The position numbers and the translations under genes were made by a program. The notes beneath the pieces were generated by a model. The model saw only the letters and a list, made by a program, of their open reading frames with translations, was not told the origin of the DNA and did no database searches. Shown piece after piece: positions 50,362 to 58,998 of a DNA stretch of 64,000 nucleotides (positions within the stretch are counted from its first letter, which is position 1; every line of letters begins with the position of its first letter). Source of the stretch: Phytohabitans sp036906915 (GTDB lineage Bacteria; Actinomycetota; Actinomycetes; Mycobacteriales; Micromonosporaceae); the NCBI RefSeq assembly GCF_036906915.1, contig NZ_JBAKHX010000016.1, forward strand, positions 48,372-112,371, in the 5' to 3' direction.

Positions 50362-53040
50362 GTGATCGTCGGGCGGGCCGCTGAGCTGTCGCGGATCAAT
50401 CGGCTGGTGGCTGACGCCAAGGACGGCCACAGTCGGTCGTTGGTGCTGCGCGGTGAGGCGGGCATCGGCAAGACGGCGCTGCTCGATTACGCGGCCAGCC
50501 TGGCTGGGGGGATGCGGATCCTGCGCGTAGTCGGCATCGAGTCCGAAGCCGAGGTGGCGTTTGCCATCCTTCACGTGCTGTTCGCCCGCGACTTCGCCCG
50601 CTTCGACGCCCTGCCGAAGGCCCAGGCCGATGCGCTTCGGGTCGCGTTCGGCACCGACGGCAAGCCTGTCGACCGCGTCCTACCGGGAGCAGCGACGCTT
50701 GCGCTGCTCGCGGACATCGCGAGCGAGCGCCCGTTGCTGTGCCTGCTGGACGATGTCCAGTGGTTCGACCAGCCATCGGTGGACGCGCTGCTGTTCGCGG
50801 TACGCCGGCTCCACGCGGATCCGATCGCGACCATCTTCGCCATCCGCGATGGTGGGCGTCCATTTCCCGCGCCCGGCATCGAGAGCCTCACGCTCGCTCG
50901 GCTCGGGCGGTCGGACGCTGCGCACCTGGCGTCCATGGCCGGCGCGACAACGACCGAGACGACCAGTCAGATCTTGGACGAATCAAGCGGGAACCCGCTG
51001 GCCATCATCGAACTGGCGGCCAGCGTGGAAGCCTCGGCAACTCGGGCTCCGATCGCTCCACTGCCGGCAGCGGGCCGACTTGAGGCGCACTTCGGCCAGC
51101 AGGTAGCCGCCCTCGGCGAGCGGACGGGGACGGCGCTGCTGCTCGCCGCAGCCGATCACGGATCGGACCTGCCAACCCTCATGGCGGCTGCCGGACGCCT
51201 CGGTCTGGAGGTGACCGATTTTGGGCCTGCCGAACGCAGCCGTCTGGTCCGGGTGACCTCGACCGGGGTGGCGTTTCGGCATCCGCTGATCCGGGCCGCC
51301 GCGTACCAGGAACCGCCGTTCGCCACGCGTGTTGCCGCGCATGAGGCGCTGGCGGCCGTGCTGTCCGATCCGCGCCACGCGGATCGCCGTGCCTGGCATC
51401 TGGCCTCCGCCGCCACCGGGGTCGATGACCGGGTCGCGGCGCAGTTGGAACAGGTGGCGCGGAGCGCCGCCCGTCGTGGGGGCCCGGCCGCGGCGGTGCG
51501 GGCACTGGAGCGGGCCGCGCAGCTGTCCAGCCACACCGCCGATCGCGGACGGCGGCTGGTGGCAGCGGCTCGTGCGGCCTACGACGCGGGACAGTTGGAC
51601 CGCGCGGCCGACCTGGCTGCCGGCGGTGCCTCCCTCACCGACGAGCCTGGTGAGGCGGCAGAGGCAGCCTGGATACGGGCCCAGGTCGCGTACGAACGCA
51701 CCTCTCCGGCGGAGGCGTCCCGGCTCGCGGTCGAGGCCGCGGCCCCGGTGCTCGCTGTTGATCCGGACCGGGCGGTCGCAGTACTGGCCGAGGCCGCTTG
51801 GTGTGCCCGCGACGCGGCTGCTCCGTCGTTGTTGGGGTCCTGCGCGGAGCAGCTTCGCGGAATCCGCGGCGGGCCGGTGGTGCTGGTCGATGGTCTGGTG
51901 GGATTTACCGATCTCCTACGCGGCAACGTCGCGGCCGCCGTCAACCCGATGCGAGCCATGCACGATGCCGCGAGAAATGGCGACGGGGAGGCGTCGCTGG
52001 AGCGGATGATGGCCGGCTTCATGGGGCTGCTCATCGGCGCGGACAGCAGCGCTCTGGCGATGCTCGACGGCCAGGTAGCCGACTTTCGCCAGCAGGGCGC
52101 CTTGGGCTGGCTGCCCTACGCGCTGGAAACGTTGACGCTGGCGCAGATCGCCACTGGGCGGCTGCGCGACGCCGAAGCGAGCGTCACCGAGGCGCTCGCT
52201 CTCGCCGGCGAGTTGGGACAGCCCCTACAGGTCGTTGTGCTCACCTCGATGTCCGCGTGGCTCGCCGCGGTGCGCGGCGACGCCGCCGCTGAGGGCGCCG
52301 CCACCCGGGTGCTGGGCGATAGCCACCAGCACGAGATGTCGGCGGCGATGGCCAGGTGGGCGCTCGCCCTGGTCGATTTCACCGGTGGCAACCCCAAGCC
52401 GGCGCTCGACCTGCTGGAGCGCGTTTGCGACGGTCCGCCTGGCAGAGACGTGATGGTCCGCGCCATTCCCGACCACGTCGAAGCCGGTGTGCGAGCAGGG
52501 GACGTCGCTCGCGCGGAGAGGTATCTGCCGCGACTCGTCGACTGGGCGAACTACACAGGGAGCCCCGCCGCGGCTGGTCTCATGCTCCGCTGCCGGGCGC
52601 TCCTGGCCGATGATGCCGATGCCGGCGGGCTCTTCCAAGAGGCGCTGCGCGTCGACGGCTGCGGCCCATACGACCGGGCCCGTACCCGCCTGGCGTACGG
52701 CGCGTGGCTGCGGCGGAACAGGCGTCCATCTGCCGCCAAAGAACAGCTCCTCCTCGCGCACGAGGGATTCGACCAGATCGGCGCGCACGGGTGGGAACGG
52801 CTCATCCGGGCGGAGCTGGTCGCGCTGGGCGAGGGCATACCTGAGGCTGCGGCCACCGGTGCGGGCCTGCTGACACCGCAGGAGTTGCAGGTCGTGCGGC
52901 GTGCGGCGCGGGGGCTGAGCAACCGGGAGATCGCCGCGGAGCTGTTCCTGAGCCCGCGTACGGTCGGATATCACCTGTACAAGGCCTACCCCAAGCTGCG
53001 TGTCAGAAGGCGTGCCGAACTCGCCCAGCTCGACCTGTGA
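50362..53040 (+). CDS. LAL-type (large ATP-binding LuxR) transcriptional regulator
   Basis: 892 residues: N-terminal STAND/AAA ATPase with Walker A RGEAGIGKTALL and Walker B LLCLLDDVQWFD, a long helical/TPR-like middle, and a C-terminal LuxR HTH (about 830-892, LLTPQELQVVRRAARGLSNREIAAELFLSPRTVGYHLYKAYPKL). No ribosome-binding site precedes GTG 50362, but TAGCGT ends 6 nt upstream, so a leaderless transcript is likely. Target genes unknown; the RibD-like genes on both sides are candidates. Confidence 0.93.
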   Translation: MIVGRAAELSRINRLVADAKDGHSRSLVLRGEAGIGKTALLDYAASLAGGMRILRVVGIESEAEVAFAILHVLFARDFARFDALPKAQADALRVAFGTDGKPVDRVLPGAATLALLADIASERPLLCLLDDVQWFDQPSVDALLFAVRRLHADPIATIFAIRDGGRPFPAPGIESLTLARLGRSDAAHLASMAGATTTETTSQILDESSGNPLAIIELAASVEASATRAPIAPLPAAGRLEAHFGQQVAALGERTGTALLLAAADHGSDLPTLMAAAGRLGLEVTDFGPAERSRLVRVTSTGVAFRHPLIRAAAYQEPPFATRVAAHEALAAVLSDPRHADRRAWHLASAATGVDDRVAAQLEQVARSAARRGGPAAAVRALERAAQLSSHTADRGRRLVAAARAAYDAGQLDRAADLAAGGASLTDEPGEAAEAAWIRAQVAYERTSPAEASRLAVEAAAPVLAVDPDRAVAVLAEAAWCARDAAAPSLLGSCAEQLRGIRGGPVVLVDGLVGFTDLLRGNVAAAVNPMRAMHDAARNGDGEASLERMMAGFMGLLIGADSSALAMLDGQVADFRQQGALGWLPYALETLTLAQIATGRLRDAEASVTEALALAGELGQPLQVVVLTSMSAWLAAVRGDAAAEGAATRVLGDSHQHEMSAAMARWALALVDFTGGNPKPALDLLERVCDGPPGRDVMVRAIPDHVEAGVRAGDVARAERYLPRLVDWANYTGSPAAAGLMLRCRALLADDADAGGLFQEALRVDGCGPYDRARTRLAYGAWLRRNRRPSAAKEQLLLAHEGFDQIGAHGWERLIRAELVALGEGIPEAAATGAGLLTPQELQVVRRAARGLSNREIAAELFLSPRTVGYHLYKAYPKLRVRRRAELAQLDL

Positions 53041-53120
53041 CCGCTTAGGTAGACGAAACCCCGTCAGCACCGGTCGTTTGACAGATGGCGGCTGTGGGAC
53101 GGGCTCGTAGCGTCCCTGAC

Positions 53121-53675
53121 ATGGGAAAAGTCATCATCCACGAACAGATCACCGTCAACGGCGCCTTCGAATCACCCTCGCCCGAAACGTGGCTGGAGCT
53201 GGACACCGACAGCGGTGACGCCGCGCTCGAACAGCTAATCCTCGCCGACGCACTGCTGCTCGGGCGCAAGACGTATGAGGGCCTCGCGCCGGTCTGGCCG
53301 CAGCTCGCGCAGGACCCGTCGATGGCGCACTTCGCCAAACGCGTCAACAGCATGCCCAAGTACGTCGCGTCGCGAACACTGAGCGGTCCACTGGAGTGGA
53401 ACGCCACGCTCCTCGACGGCAGCGTCGAACAAGCGGTGCCAGCCCTCAAGCAGGAGCACAAGGGAAACCTGATCGTAACGGGGTGCGGCGAGCTCGCCCA
53501 TACGCTGACCACGCGAGGCCTCGTGGACGAGTTCTGGTTCTGGGTCAATCCGCACCTGTGGGCCGAAGGGCCACGTATCTTCGACGGGGTCGGACCGGTT
53601 CGGCTGCAATTCGTCTCCTCCACCCAATACCGCTCCGGTGTCCTGTGGCTGCGCTACCGGCCCGCCGTCGGTTGA
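53121..53675 (+). CDS. Dihydrofolate reductase-like (RibD C-terminal) protein (2)
   Basis: 184 residues from ATG 53121: VIIHEQITVNGAFESPSPETW, ADALLLGRKTYEGLAPVWPQL, LIVTGCGELAHTLTTRGLVDEFWFWVNPHLWAEGPRIFDGV. It belongs to the YyaP/RibD-C group. The earlier in-frame ATG is rejected because TAGCGT (53108-53113) sits 7 nt before 53121 as a leaderless -10. Only about 25% of positions seem shared with the copy at 49636, so it is a distant paralogue. Function unknown. Confidence 0.85.
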   Translation: MGKVIIHEQITVNGAFESPSPETWLELDTDSGDAALEQLILADALLLGRKTYEGLAPVWPQLAQDPSMAHFAKRVNSMPKYVASRTLSGPLEWNATLLDGSVEQAVPALKQEHKGNLIVTGCGELAHTLTTRGLVDEFWFWVNPHLWAEGPRIFDGVGPVRLQFVSSTQYRSGVLWLRYRPAVG

Positions 53676-53757
53676 TTCCGCGGTGAGCGGGTCGTCGACG
53701 TCGTCGCTGGGTACATCGGCGGACAGGTGCTCCGGCTCGGCCTGATCGATCAGGCCG

Positions 53758-54594
53758 TCAAATCTGTTCGCGAAGCCACTCCAGGCCTGATTCGGCCTGA
53801 TTGACGATCGTAAAATGGCTGGCGCCCTCGCTGAGCCGCAACTGGGCGGTCGGGCAGTGGGCCGCCAGCCATGATCCGTGGCTGGCGGGGATGATCCGGT
53901 CATCGGTGCCGTGCAGCAGAAGGATCGGGGCGCCGACCTCGCCGGGGTCACAGCCCCACGGGCGGGTGTAGGAAACGTCGTCGTCGATCTGCCCGTACGG
54001 TCCGGCGTCCAGAGCCGGCCCGCCGACCTTTCCCAGCCATCCCCACGGCCCTTCGAACAGAGCCAGGTCGGCGGCCGTGAACTGGGCGTCGTAGGCGAAC
54101 CCCGACGCCTCCAACGCCGTCCGTACCTCGCGGCCCGCCGCCGCCGTGCCCAACGCGGCAACACCGGAGGGAACCATCCCGGCGAACCAGTCGAGCCCGT
54201 CGACACCGTACGGAGCGATGGCGGCCAGCGTCAGTACCGCCCGGACGCGACTGCCTAGAACCGCGGCGCATCCCAGCGCATAGCATCCGCCACCGGAGTA
54301 CCCCATGACGGCGAACTGGTCGATGCCCAGCGCGTCCGCCACCGTCGCCACGTCACCGGCGACCGACGACATGGTCCGTCCTGGTGCGACGGTGGAGCCG
54401 CCATAACCGGGCCGATCGAACGACACCCACCGCAGCCCGAGCCTGTCGGCAGCGGCGAACAGGGGCTCCGGCGGCGCACCCACGTTGGGCGTGCCGTGAT
54501 GCCAGATGACGGGCATCCGCCCGACGTCCAGCGGCGCACTGTCGTAGACGTGCAGCAGGCGACCGTCGCCCACCCGGACATCCCGCTCGATCAT
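53758..54594 (-). CDS. Alpha/beta hydrolase
   Basis: 278 residues with a full alpha/beta hydrolase core: IWHHGTPNVGAPPEPLF (oxyanion), VSFDRPGYGGS, nucleophile in AVMGYSGGGCYALG, acid in LLLHGTDDRIIPASHG and His in SEGASHFTIVNQ. No signal peptide, so cytoplasmic. It is not related closely to the two secreted hydrolases with CBM2. Substrate unknown. It converges on the RibD-like gene with 82 nt between stops. Confidence 0.88.
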   Translation of the reverse strand: MIERDVRVGDGRLLHVYDSAPLDVGRMPVIWHHGTPNVGAPPEPLFAAADRLGLRWVSFDRPGYGGSTVAPGRTMSSVAGDVATVADALGIDQFAVMGYSGGGCYALGCAAVLGSRVRAVLTLAAIAPYGVDGLDWFAGMVPSGVAALGTAAAGREVRTALEASGFAYDAQFTAADLALFEGPWGWLGKVGGPALDAGPYGQIDDDVSYTRPWGCDPGEVGAPILLLHGTDDRIIPASHGSWLAAHCPTAQLRLSEGASHFTIVNQAESGLEWLREQI

Positions 54595-54742
54595 CTCATC
54601 GCCCCCGGAAGATCGGCTTCCATCCCGTCAATGCCCATGGCGTGCCAGCACCCGTCGCCAAGGCCTACCCATCCGGGCCCGACCTCGCTCCTGCTCCTGC
54701 ACGGCGGATGGTACGTCACCTGAGAGGACGTAGCGTGGGCTG

Positions 54743-55258
54743 GTGTTGACAACACGCATTGCGAACATGGCCGATGTCGCGGTCGTCGTTCGCCTCTGGA
54801 CAGCGGCCAACATCGCCCGGCAGGCAGCGCTCGGGTTGCCTCTGGGGGCAGTCGCCGGCGCGGGCAGCGCCGAGGCCGAACAACAGGTACGTCGCCGGTT
54901 GGCCGGCCCGGCCAGTTTCGCGGTGCTGGCGGAGGATGACGGCGAGTTGGTGGCGCTGGCGCTCGTACTGCAGGCGCTCGCTCAGGACGGCGCCAGCGGG
55001 GATCCACTGCCTGGCCTCGCTCACGTGTCGATGGTCGCGGTCCATCCGGACCGGTGGGGGCAAGGGCTGGGTGCCCTTGTCGTGGGCCAGGCACAGCTCA
55101 AGGCGAGGGAGCGCGGATTCAGCCAAGCCCAGTTGTGGACCCACGCGACCAACGGACGCGCTCAGCGGCTCTACGAGCGACTCGGGTGGACGGCGTCGGG
55201 ACGTACGAAGATCGACGATCATGGCGAGCGAATCCTGCACTACGTTCGCGAACTATGA
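54743..55258 (+). CDS. GNAT family N-acetyltransferase
   Basis: 171 residues: N-terminal TRIANMADVAVVVRLW, acetyl-CoA-binding motif A VSMVAVHPDRWGQGLGALVVGQAQ and motif B region LWTHATNGRAQRLYERLGWTASG. GTG 54743 has TAGCGT 6 nt upstream and no ribosome-binding site, so it is probably leaderless. The substrate cannot be told. Its 3' end overlaps the convergent CBM2-like gene by 6 nt. Confidence 0.88.
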   Translation: MLTTRIANMADVAVVVRLWTAANIARQAALGLPLGAVAGAGSAEAEQQVRRRLAGPASFAVLAEDDGELVALALVLQALAQDGASGDPLPGLAHVSMVAVHPDRWGQGLGALVVGQAQLKARERGFSQAQLWTHATNGRAQRLYERLGWTASGRTKIDDHGERILHYVREL

Positions 55259-55930
55259 GGGATACACGGCCGTCGCCAACCCCGAGCGGTTGCCCATGTC
55301 GTCGAGGGCCCGGACGCCGTAGACGGCACCTGAGTCGGCCGCGGGCAGCGCGTACGACCCGCCGGTGGTGGTCGCGATGACCGCGCCGTTCCTGGTCACC
55401 TCGTATGCGGCTACCGCCACGTTGTCGGTCGACATGCTCCACTGCAGCCAGGTTCCGGTGGAGGTATAGGGCAGCCGGCCGATTCGCACGTTGGTCGGCG
55501 TGCTCGGTGGCTCCGTGTCGATGCTGCACGGCGTGCCACGGGAGAGGCAGTTCTGCGGCCAGCTCTGGCCGAGGATGGGGATCCCGTAGTTGACTGAGCG
55601 GCCCGGGTTTATCGTCACCGGGTTCGCGTTCTCGAGGATGAAGTGCTGGTCCACTTTGGTGACCCGGATGCTGAACGTGAACAGCCCTTGGACGAACTCG
55701 CCCGGCGGGAGATCGAATTCCATCCGCCAGCCGTTCAGGGGAGCGCTCGTGTCGTTGGTGATACTGAAGACCAGGATGTACGACCCTGAGCCAAATGGCC
55801 GCCGGCTCAGGGCCGCCGTGTCCGCGTAGGCCGCGCCGGGAGCGACCAGCGTCGCTGCGCCGACAAGCGTGGCCATCAATCCGGCGAGCGCGGCAAACCG
55901 CCGTCGCCATCGCTTTGCGTTGTTGCGCAA
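55253..55930 (-). CDS. Secreted CBM2-like + FnIII protein without catalytic domain
   Basis: 225 residues starting at TTG 55930, 5 nt after GGAGG. Signal peptide (cleavage near AAYAD), a CBM2-like beta-sandwich at about 40-130 (YILVFSITNDTSAPLNGWRMEFDLPPGEFV) with a Cys pair, and an FnIII domain at about 138-225 (PSTPTNVRIGRLPYTSTGTWLQWSMSTDNVAVAAYEVTRNG region). This order is normally followed by a GH18 chitinase or similar domain, but the gene stops after FnIII. It may be a non-catalytic polysaccharide binder or the stump of a larger enzyme. Confidence 0.75.
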   Translation of the reverse strand: MRNNAKRWRRRFAALAGLMATLVGAATLVAPGAAYADTAALSRRPFGSGSYILVFSITNDTSAPLNGWRMEFDLPPGEFVQGLFTFSIRVTKVDQHFILENANPVTINPGRSVNYGIPILGQSWPQNCLSRGTPCSIDTEPPSTPTNVRIGRLPYTSTGTWLQWSMSTDNVAVAAYEVTRNGAVIATTTGGSYALPAADSGAVYGVRALDDMGNRSGLATAVYPS

Positions 55931-56091
55931 CTCAACCTCCCGCAGGCGTATCCGCCGTCGCTGTCTTCCGGACAGTCTTGCTCACCCGCCTGGAATGAAG
56001 CTCAACGAACGGTTGGAAGTACCGGGCCTGCGGCGTTCGACATGGTGGACACCGTGTCCACAGTGGAAGCGGATGGCAGCGGCCGGGACGG

Positions 56092-56498
56092 TCAGGGCGT
56101 TTCGGCCGTGTCGACGGGCACTGGCCGTGCCCCGTCCGCCGGGCGGGCGTGGCCGAGGGTGAGCTCGCTTTGCAGGACGAGGACCGCCCCGCCGATCGCC
56201 GCCGCGTCCGACCCGTTGACGGACGGCACGACCCGTACCGGATGGGCTCGTCGGGCGAAGAGGCGGCGGTCCAGTTCCGTACCAGCGTGCGGGGCTTGCC
56301 GCCGGTCGGCGCACCCCGGCCGGCCTCGACGACCAGGCCGTCGCCCATCAGCTCGCGCACCACCTCGGAGATCGTCGCGCCGGTGAGACCGGTCGTCGCC
56401 ACGAGCTCCACCCGGCTGATGATGCGCGCCGCTCTGATCACGTCCAGGACCAGACCGCGCGTCTTCGGCCGGCTTGCCCAGATCGGGCTGCTCGCCAC
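56092..56498 (-). pseudogene. ROK-family repressor with the central domain deleted
   Basis: From GTG 56498 (GGAGGAGGG box upstream) the frame gives a ROK winged-helix N-terminus: KTRGLVLDVIRAARIISRV, LTGATISEVVRELMGDGLVVE and PTGGKPRTLV. Immediately after, in a different frame, comes a ROK C-terminus: ELDRRLFARRAHPVRVVPS, VNGSDAAAIGGAVLVL, then TGA at 56092-56094. About 250 residues of sugar-kinase-like domain are missing at the junction near 56290. Reading on in the first frame to 55932 yields only Arg/Pro/Ser-rich nonsense. The HTH may still be made. It is divergent from the CBM2-GH5 gene. Confidence 0.8.
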
Positions 56499-56602
56499 GG
56501 TGCCCTCCTCCATCCGCCGCCTTGTCACGCTACTTCACCTACGTTTTCGCGTGGTCATCCGCGCTGCCTCGGCCCACCTGTCCGGCGCGACCGCACGGCA
56601 CA

Positions 56603-56648
56603 TTGACTTCCGTAAGCAACTCAATAAAGGATGTTGGCAGCGCTCCCA
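56603..56648 (+). promoter_or_regulatory. Promoter with CebR-like box of the CBM2-GH5 gene
   Basis: TTGACT (56603-56608), N16, TAAAGG (56625-56630), then TGGCAGCGCTCCCA (56635-56648), a 13/14 match to the CebR operator, 29 nt before the start codon. Confidence 0.7.
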
Positions 56649-56677
56649 TCGATCCCTCACGGCAACGAGGAGATCAG

Positions 56678-58189
56678 ATGAAACACCGTCATACACTGCT
56701 GGCCGCCAGCGCCGCGGGCGCGCTGGTACTGGGTGCCACGGCAACGGCTACCCTTCCCGCCTCGGCGGCCGCCACCGGCTGTTCGGTCGCCTACACGGTG
56801 CAGAGCCAATGGCCGAGCGGGTTCAGCGCCAACGTCGCGGTCACCAACCTCGGCGACGCGGTGTCGAGCTGGACGCTGACGTTCGACTTCGGCAACGCGA
56901 GCCAGAAGGTCACGCAGGGCTGGAGTGCCACCTGGACCCAGTCCGGCACTCGGGTGTCAGCCGCCAGCATGAGTTGGAACGGATCGCTTGGCACCGGCGC
57001 CTCGACCTCGATCGGCTTTGTGGGCTCGTGGAGCGGCGCCAACCCGGTACCGGCGTCGTTTGCGCTCAACGGCACCACGTGCACGGGATCGGTGACATCG
57101 CCGTCGGCGAACCCCACCTCCGCTCCGCCCAGCAGCCCGCCGGTCACGACGCCGCCGCCCAGCGGCCCCGCCCCCAAGCTCAAGGTGTCCGGTAACAAGA
57201 TCCTCACCGCGGACGGCAAGCCGTACAGGCTGTTGGGCGTGAGCCGGTCCAGCGGGGAGTTCGCCTGCGTGCAGGGCAAGGGACTGTGGGACTCCGGGCC
57301 GGTCGACCAGGCGTCGGTCGACGCGATGAAGACGTGGAACATCCACGCGGTGCGGATACCGCTGAACGAGGAGTGCTGGCTGGGCGTCAACGGCTCGCCC
57401 AGCGGTGCCACGTACCAGCAGGGCGTCAAGGAGTACGTGAACCTGCTGGTGGCCAACGGCATCAACGTGATCCTCGACCTGCACTGGAACTGGGGTGCCT
57501 ACACCAACAGCCCTGACTGGCACTGCAAGGACGAGCACGCCACCTGCCAGAAGCCGATGCCCGACGCGCGGTACGCGCCGCAGTTCTGGACCGGCGTGGC
57601 CAACGCGTTCAAGGGCAACGACGCCGTCGTCTTCGACCTGTTCAACGAGCCCTATCCGGATATGCCCGCCGAATGGAACAAGACGCTGGGCTGGCAGTGC
57701 CTGCGTGACGGCGGCACCTGCACCGGCATCCCCTACGAGGTAGCCGGCATGCAAGACCTGGTCGACGCGGTCCGCGCCACCGGCGCCACCAACCTGCTCA
57801 TGGTCAGCGGCCTGGAGTGGACCAACGACATGCGGGAATGGCTGGCGTACAAGCCGAACGATCCGCTGAACAACATCGCCGCCTCGTGGCATGCGTACAG
57901 CTTCAACGCCTGCGCCACCGTGTCCTGCTGGGACACCCAGATCGCCCCGCTGGCGCAGCAGGTGCCGATCGTGCTCGGCGAGTTCGGCCAGGACAACTGC
58001 GGCTTCGACTACATGCAGGCTCTGGTGAACTGGGCCGACGACCACGACATGGGATACCTGGCCTGGACCTGGAACCCGTGGGGCTGCACCGGTGGTGCCG
58101 TGCTCATCAAGGACTGGACCGGCACGCCGGAGCCCGGTGTCGGTGAGGGCTACAAGGCACACCTGCTAACCCAGAGCCCATACGTCTGA
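56678..58189 (+). CDS. Secreted CBM2-GH5 cellulase-family enzyme
   Basis: 503 residues; ATG 56678 with GAGGAG five nt upstream. Signal peptide, CBM2 at about 34-138 (CSVAYTVQSQWPSGFSANVAV, WTLTFDFGNASQKVTQGW), Pro/Ser/Thr linker, GH5 at about 165-503. Catalytic Glu residues: VVFDLFNEPYPD (acid/base) and VPIVLGEFGQD (nucleophile); VRIPLNEECW and VILDLHWNWG are typical. It should be an endo-beta-1,4-glucanase, with mannanase the alternative. The CebR-like box upstream fits cellulose control. Confidence 0.92.
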   Translation: MKHRHTLLAASAAGALVLGATATATLPASAAATGCSVAYTVQSQWPSGFSANVAVTNLGDAVSSWTLTFDFGNASQKVTQGWSATWTQSGTRVSAASMSWNGSLGTGASTSIGFVGSWSGANPVPASFALNGTTCTGSVTSPSANPTSAPPSSPPVTTPPPSGPAPKLKVSGNKILTADGKPYRLLGVSRSSGEFACVQGKGLWDSGPVDQASVDAMKTWNIHAVRIPLNEECWLGVNGSPSGATYQQGVKEYVNLLVANGINVILDLHWNWGAYTNSPDWHCKDEHATCQKPMPDARYAPQFWTGVANAFKGNDAVVFDLFNEPYPDMPAEWNKTLGWQCLRDGGTCTGIPYEVAGMQDLVDAVRATGATNLLMVSGLEWTNDMREWLAYKPNDPLNNIAASWHAYSFNACATVSCWDTQIAPLAQQVPIVLGEFGQDNCGFDYMQALVNWADDHDMGYLAWTWNPWGCTGGAVLIKDWTGTPEPGVGEGYKAHLLTQSPYV

Positions 58190-58196
58190 CGGACCT

Positions 58197-58233
58197 GCCG
58201 GCCGGCCAGCTCCGCCAACGCTGGCCGGCCGGC
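58197..58233. terminator. Terminator after CBM2-GH5
   Basis: A perfect 14-bp stem (58197-58210 with 58220-58233) with a 9-nt loop, 8 nt after the stop. Confidence 0.88.
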
Positions 58234-58464
58234 TGCCGCAACGTTCTGTACCGCCGATATATGACGCTGGGTGCGGCCGCGCTGACTGCGAACCAATCGT
58301 GTGGGGCATCCGTCCGCCAGGGCGGTGGGCCTGCTCAAGTTGGTGATCGCCTTAGTGCCGGGGCGCGACGCTGATATCACGAGGTCGGACACAGCAGATC
58401 GCGTCTGGGTCGCGTGTACATGGGTGGAGATCGTTGGTAGACGACGGACAAGACGGGAGGCGGG

Positions 58465-58998
58465 ATGACCTTCGAGGAGTACACCGTGTTGCGGTCGCCC
58501 GCGTTGCTGAGGTATGCCGCAGTGCTCACTGGGGATCGTGACCTCGCCCAGGACATCGTGCAGGAGGTGCTGGCCCGCGTGCACGCGCGCTGGCACCGGA
58601 TCGCCCGGCTGGATGTACCGGACGCGTACGTACGTCGGATGATCACGAACGAGTTTCTGTCGTGGCGACGGGGGAGGTGGACCCGATTGGTGCCCATCGG
58701 CCGCTTCGCTGAGGATCACCGTCCCGTGTCGGTGGCCGCGCAGCCGGACACTGCGACCGTCTACGCGGAGCGCGACGCACTGCTGTCCGAACTGGCTCGA
58801 CTGCCGCGTCGCCAGCAGGCGGTCCTCGTCCTTCGCTTCTACGAAGGGCTGTCCGATAGCGAGATCGCGGACGTCCTGGGCTGCGGGCCGAGCACCGTGC
58901 GCGGTTACGCCTCACGGGCGCTGGCCACGCTGCGCGTCGAGTTGGACCCCGTCGACCTGCATCGCAACACCCCCGCCCTCGTCAGGAAGGATCGATAA
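58465..58998 (+). CDS. SigE-family ECF RNA polymerase sigma factor
   Basis: 177 residues: region 2 (LLRYAAVLTGDRDLAQDIVQEVLARVHARW, VPDAYVRRMITNEFLSWRR) and region 4 (LARLPRRQQAVLVLRFYEGLSDSEIADVLGCGPSTVRGYASRALATLR). It belongs to the actinobacterial SigE-like group, in which a membrane protein encoded directly downstream is the usual regulator. Stop and next start overlap as TAATG. The signal and regulon are unknown. Confidence 0.92.
   Translation: MTFEEYTVLRSPALLRYAAVLTGDRDLAQDIVQEVLARVHARWHRIARLDVPDAYVRRMITNEFLSWRRGRWTRLVPIGRFAEDHRPVSVAAQPDTATVYAERDALLSELARLPRRQQAVLVLRFYEGLSDSEIADVLGCGPSTVRGYASRALATLRVELDPVDLHRNTPALVRKDR

Noticed and set aside
53235..54206. A 323-codon minus-strand frame spanning the RibD-like and alpha/beta hydrolase genes
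   Set aside because: It overlaps two genes with clear motifs, is in another frame, and its own translation is low-complexity.
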